IMG/VR virus record: IMGVR_UViG_3300047455_000148
Span: 1-30,563 of that record
DNA from: a virus
DNA: 30,563 nt
Strand: one strand, 5' to 3'
Position 1 is the stretch's first letter, and every line of letters begins with the position of its first letter. Position numbers and translations under genes: made by a program. The notes under the pieces are model-generated. The model was not told where the DNA came from. It saw nothing but the letters and a program-made list of their open reading frames with translations, and did no database searches. Below, piece after piece: positions 28,522-30,563 of the stretch.

Positions 28522-28536
28522 CAAAATTTTATTTCA

Positions 28537-29148
28537 ATGGACATCTTCAGACAAACATACCAAGCCTACATCGAGGCTATCGGTGCAGAACCAAACAACT
28601 CAAGAACACGACAGCAGGTAGAGATAAGGGCAGCTTTTGCCAATGCTACATCAGCCTTCTTTCACCACAGCGTGTGTTCAAACCTGTTCAATAAAGACAG
28701 GACAACTATCTATCATTACAAGCAGAGTCATGAGATGTATTTTGTCTCAAGCCCTGAATACAGAACGTACTTCGAAACAGCCTCTCGAATCGTGCTGGAA
28801 AAGCTAGACTCCTTTAAGAAGGAGGACTTAAATTTAGAGGCTCAAAACTTTCTTTCTCCTCATGAGCAAATTGATACAATCAAAGGCATCATCGAAACTC
28901 TCGAAGCCTTCAAAGACCGAATCCAAATCAGACTTAGACGCTATAAACCCAGAACACTACAAGAAGGGGGGCAAGCAAGTGTGGCAGATGATGATAGATA
29001 TCTGGGGCAAAGACTCATACATCGCGTTCTGCGAGATGAACGCCTTCAAGTACCGCATGCGGGCAGGGAACAAGCCGGGGAACAGCACGGAACAGGACAT
29101 GGAGAAAGCGAAGTGGTACGAGAACCAGATACAACAGCTGCGCGATGA
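28537..29148 (+). CDS. ORF with coding first half, overlapping DUF3310 gene
   Basis: The frame opens earlier within the tRNA, but the first sensible start is ATG 28537 (MDIFRQTYQAYIEAIGAEPN). Residues ~1-140 look genuine: TRQQVEIRAAFANATSAFFH, then SNLFNKDRTTIYHYKQSHEM and a helix EQIDTIKGIIETLEAFKDRI. DRTTIYHYKxxHExxxxSxxYRxxF recalls the DnaA-like DNA-binding signature (RDHSTVxHAxK). From ~142 the composition turns to Arg/Gly/Glu/His, typical of a shadow reading of the DUF3310 gene, which lies in the +1 frame. The stop at 29146-29148 overlaps the primase-helicase ATG at 29145. The gene either lost its stop, or uses the overlap for coupling. Confidence 0.6.
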   Translation: MDIFRQTYQAYIEAIGAEPNNSRTRQQVEIRAAFANATSAFFHHSVCSNLFNKDRTTIYHYKQSHEMYFVSSPEYRTYFETASRIVLEKLDSFKKEDLNLEAQNFLSPHEQIDTIKGIIETLEAFKDRIQIRLRRYKPRTLQEGGQASVADDDRYLGQRLIHRVLRDERLQVPHAGREQAGEQHGTGHGESEVVREPDTTAAR

Positions 29149-29236
29149 ACAATCAAAAGGTAACCATCTATCCGACAATCTATCGCACACAGGAGGCAGT
29201 AATAACATCGTTAGATACAGTTCTAACGAGGATTAA
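28862..29236 (+). CDS. DUF3310-family protein (T7 gp1.7-like)
   Basis: The recognisable part begins at INPEHYKKGGKQVWQMMIDI (~28-47), followed by FCEMNAFKYRMRAG-NKPG and QDMEKAKWYENQIQQLRD. This is the DUF3310 pattern (HYxxG, NAxKYxxRxGxK, DxxKAxxY) found in many phages; T7 gp1.7 of this family is a nucleotide kinase. The only in-frame ATG upstream is 28862, and its first ~25 residues (Ser/Lys-rich) read like an out-of-frame copy of the preceding gene, so the true start or a +1 frameshift needs checking. The 3' end runs 92 nt into the primase-helicase gene. Confidence 0.75.
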   Translation: MSKLIQSKASSKLSKPSKTESKSDLDAINPEHYKKGGKQVWQMMIDIWGKDSYIAFCEMNAFKYRMRAGNKPGNSTEQDMEKAKWYENQIQQLRDEQSKGNHLSDNLSHTGGSNNIVRYSSNED

Positions 29237-30563
29237 GGAAGGCAAGAGCCAACCAAAGGTTGAGCTAATAAGGGAAGGTGATAAGTCTATTAAGCAAGAA
29301 CTACCTGCGGTATGTTTTAGCGGAGTCTTTGAGAAGAACAAGCGAAGCGATGACAGCTTAAAGTTTCACAGTGGCTTGGTAGTCCTAGACTTTGACCATG
29401 TTGACGTAACAAGAACTAAGTCTGCCTTAGCTGGAGACAAGTACATCATGTCGTGCTGGGCATCACCCAGTGGTGAGGGAGTTAAGGGTCTAGTAGAGAT
29501 AACAAACACGGAGAGACATCGTGACCACTACCGCTCACTGATTAAATACTTCGATGAGCAGTACGGCCTTGAGTTAGACAGCACCGGAGAGAATGAAAGC
29601 CGAGCGTGCTTTGAGTCATACGACCCAGACATCGTTGTCAAGGCTGAGTACGAGAGGTATGGTGGCATGATGTCGGAGCATTCTCAGAATCAGGTTGTTA
29701 AAGACTTGTCTGGGAGGACTGACTTCAATAAGATAAACATAGCAGCAGCTATGATACGCAAGGCGGAGGAAGGAGAGAAGCACAACGTTCTTGTCAAAGC
29801 CTCTAGTTTGATGGGTGGGTACATTGCCAGTGGTATTGTTGAAGAAGATGTTGCTCGTTGGATACTCGAAAGAGAGATTCAGAAGCGGGACATTGACAAT
29901 TTGGAAGGGGCTTTGTTAACCATCAGCGACGGTATAGCGAACGGAAAGAAGCTACCGATTAGCGAGGTCATTAACAGCGAGGAGAAGATTAAGAGGGACA
30001 TGAAGCTGAACGATGGGGACATGTCCTTTATCAGCAGTGACGACATCGACTACGATTGGATTGAGCAGTATGTGGACGGTAAGATACCCTTGGGTCTTAG
30101 CACAGGCAATCAGTTCATGGATGAGAGCTTCGTATTCAAGAAGGAGTTTGTCATGATTAATGGACACAGCAACATAGGAAAGACAACCTTTGCTTTGTGG
30201 ATGATGGTGGCAAGTTCAATGCATCACAACTGGAGGTGGGTAATCTACAGCTCAGAGAATCGTTCTGCTGCTGTGAAGATGAAGCTGGTTCAGTTTGCGC
30301 TCAATAAGAAAATTGGTAGCACCACACACATCGAACGTAAGAAGGCTAGGGACTGGGTTGAGAAGCACTTCGTTGTTATTGACAACAGCAAGACCTACAG
30401 TTACATGGACATCATCTTGTTTTGTGAAAAGGTGCACAGACAGAATCCGATTGACGGGTTGTTTGTTGACCCATACAACAGCCTTAAGATTGAGATGAGT
30501 GCTAACCGTGGGGTCGGCCCTCACGAGTATCACTATGAGGCAGCGTCAGAGTTTCTGACATTC
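29145..30563 (+). CDS. Primase-helicase: BT4734/VirE_N-type primase plus DnaB-like helicase (3' end outside window)
   Basis: The frame is open for 473 codons from ATG 29145 to the window edge, so the C-terminus is missing. The N-terminal domain matches the BT4734/VirE_N primase-like family of Bacteroidota mobile elements: VCFSGVFEKN, HSGLVVLDFDHVD (D82 and D84, the likely metal-binding acids), SPSGEGVKGLVEI and RACFESYDPDIVV. From ~300 on is a RecA-fold helicase domain with Walker A G340-HSNIGKTT, then VIYSSENRSAAVKMKL and a Walker B-like PIDGLFVDPYNSL. One polypeptide could thus prime and unwind at the phage replication fork. Its ATG overlaps an upstream stop (ATGA) and 92 nt of DUF3310. Confidence 0.85.
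   Translation, partial: MNNQKVTIYPTIYRTQEAVITSLDTVLTRIKEGKSQPKVELIREGDKSIKQELPAVCFSGVFEKNKRSDDSLKFHSGLVVLDFDHVDVTRTKSALAGDKYIMSCWASPSGEGVKGLVEITNTERHRDHYRSLIKYFDEQYGLELDSTGENESRACFESYDPDIVVKAEYERYGGMMSEHSQNQVVKDLSGRTDFNKINIAAAMIRKAEEGEKHNVLVKASSLMGGYIASGIVEEDVARWILEREIQKRDIDNLEGALLTISDGIANGKKLPISEVINSEEKIKRDMKLNDGDMSFISSDDIDYDWIEQYVDGKIPLGLSTGNQFMDESFVFKKEFVMINGHSNIGKTTFALWMMVASSMHHNWRWVIYSSENRSAAVKMKLVQFALNKKIGSTTHIERKKARDWVEKHFVVIDNSKTYSYMDIILFCEKVHRQNPIDGLFVDPYNSLKIEMSANRGVGPHEYHYEAASEFLTF

Noticed and set aside
28492-28536. Upstream extension of the 28537 ORF to 28492
   Set aside because: It would start inside the anticodon/T-arm part of the tRNA gene; ATG 28537 after the tRNA is the natural start.

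Overview
The window is a 30.6-kb piece of a tailed double-stranded DNA phage (Caudoviricetes) or close prophage relative, open at both ends. A Bacteroidota host is likely, probably marine or Flavobacteriia-like. Four things point there: TAnnTTTG (-7 type) promoter boxes before minus-strand genes; A-rich leaders without Shine-Dalgarno; a BT4734/VirE_N-type primase-helicase; and a secreted M43 (cytophagalysin-like) protease with dockerin/EF-hand repeats. The style of the fibre proteins recalls marine phages. I cannot assign a genus from sequence alone.

Minus strand, about 19.8 kb down to 1: virion, packaging and lysis block, read right to left. It runs from the M43 protease (19.8-18.7 kb) through a small membrane/coiled-coil protein and several small basic or glycine-rich proteins (18.6-16.6 kb), a lytic transglycosylase (16.1-15.5 kb), a fibre-like protein (15.1-14.2 kb), a protein built of two GroES-like halves (13.7-13.1 kb), a small coiled-coil protein in the TerS position, a zinc-ribbon protein, the large terminase (12.7-10.5 kb) and the portal (10.5-8.0 kb). 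Then comes an array of fibre/appendage genes (8.0-1.4 kb), including a collagen-like fibre and a possible discoidin-like protein, and finally an acidic scaffold-like protein running off the left edge. Genes are tightly packed, with many TAATG, TGATG or ATGA overlaps. Two plus-strand genes interrupt the block: a winged-helix regulator (15.1-15.6 kb) and a secreted protein (16.2-16.6 kb).

19.8-20.4 kb is the divergent switch region: a small basic ORF, a stem-loop and about 390 bp with no convincing gene.

Plus strand, 20.4 kb to the end: early and replication block. It begins with an ArdC-like antirestriction protein, followed by a series of small unknown proteins. Many of these sit in cassettes headed by the same long promoter-like element (ACAATA, 15-16 bp, CGTT, 5 bp, TATAGAAAC), often preceded by paired TTAAC boxes and followed by a conserved AAAAACAATTCA leader. 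After about 25.3 kb I see no further copies and the genes read as one operon: a Rad52/ERF-type annealing protein candidate, a RecE-like PD-(D/E)XK exonuclease, a small protein with an SSB-like tail, tRNA-Arg(UCU), an overlapping ORF/DUF3310 pair and a primase-helicase cut by the right edge.

The most interesting signals are the early promoter family, which is unlike the host -7 consensus and looks like a single-subunit RNA polymerase promoter around its start site; the TAnnTTTG boxes placed exactly 4 nt before late start codons; the double GroES protein; the phage-borne M43-dockerin protease; and the dual-coding stretch before the primase-helicase.
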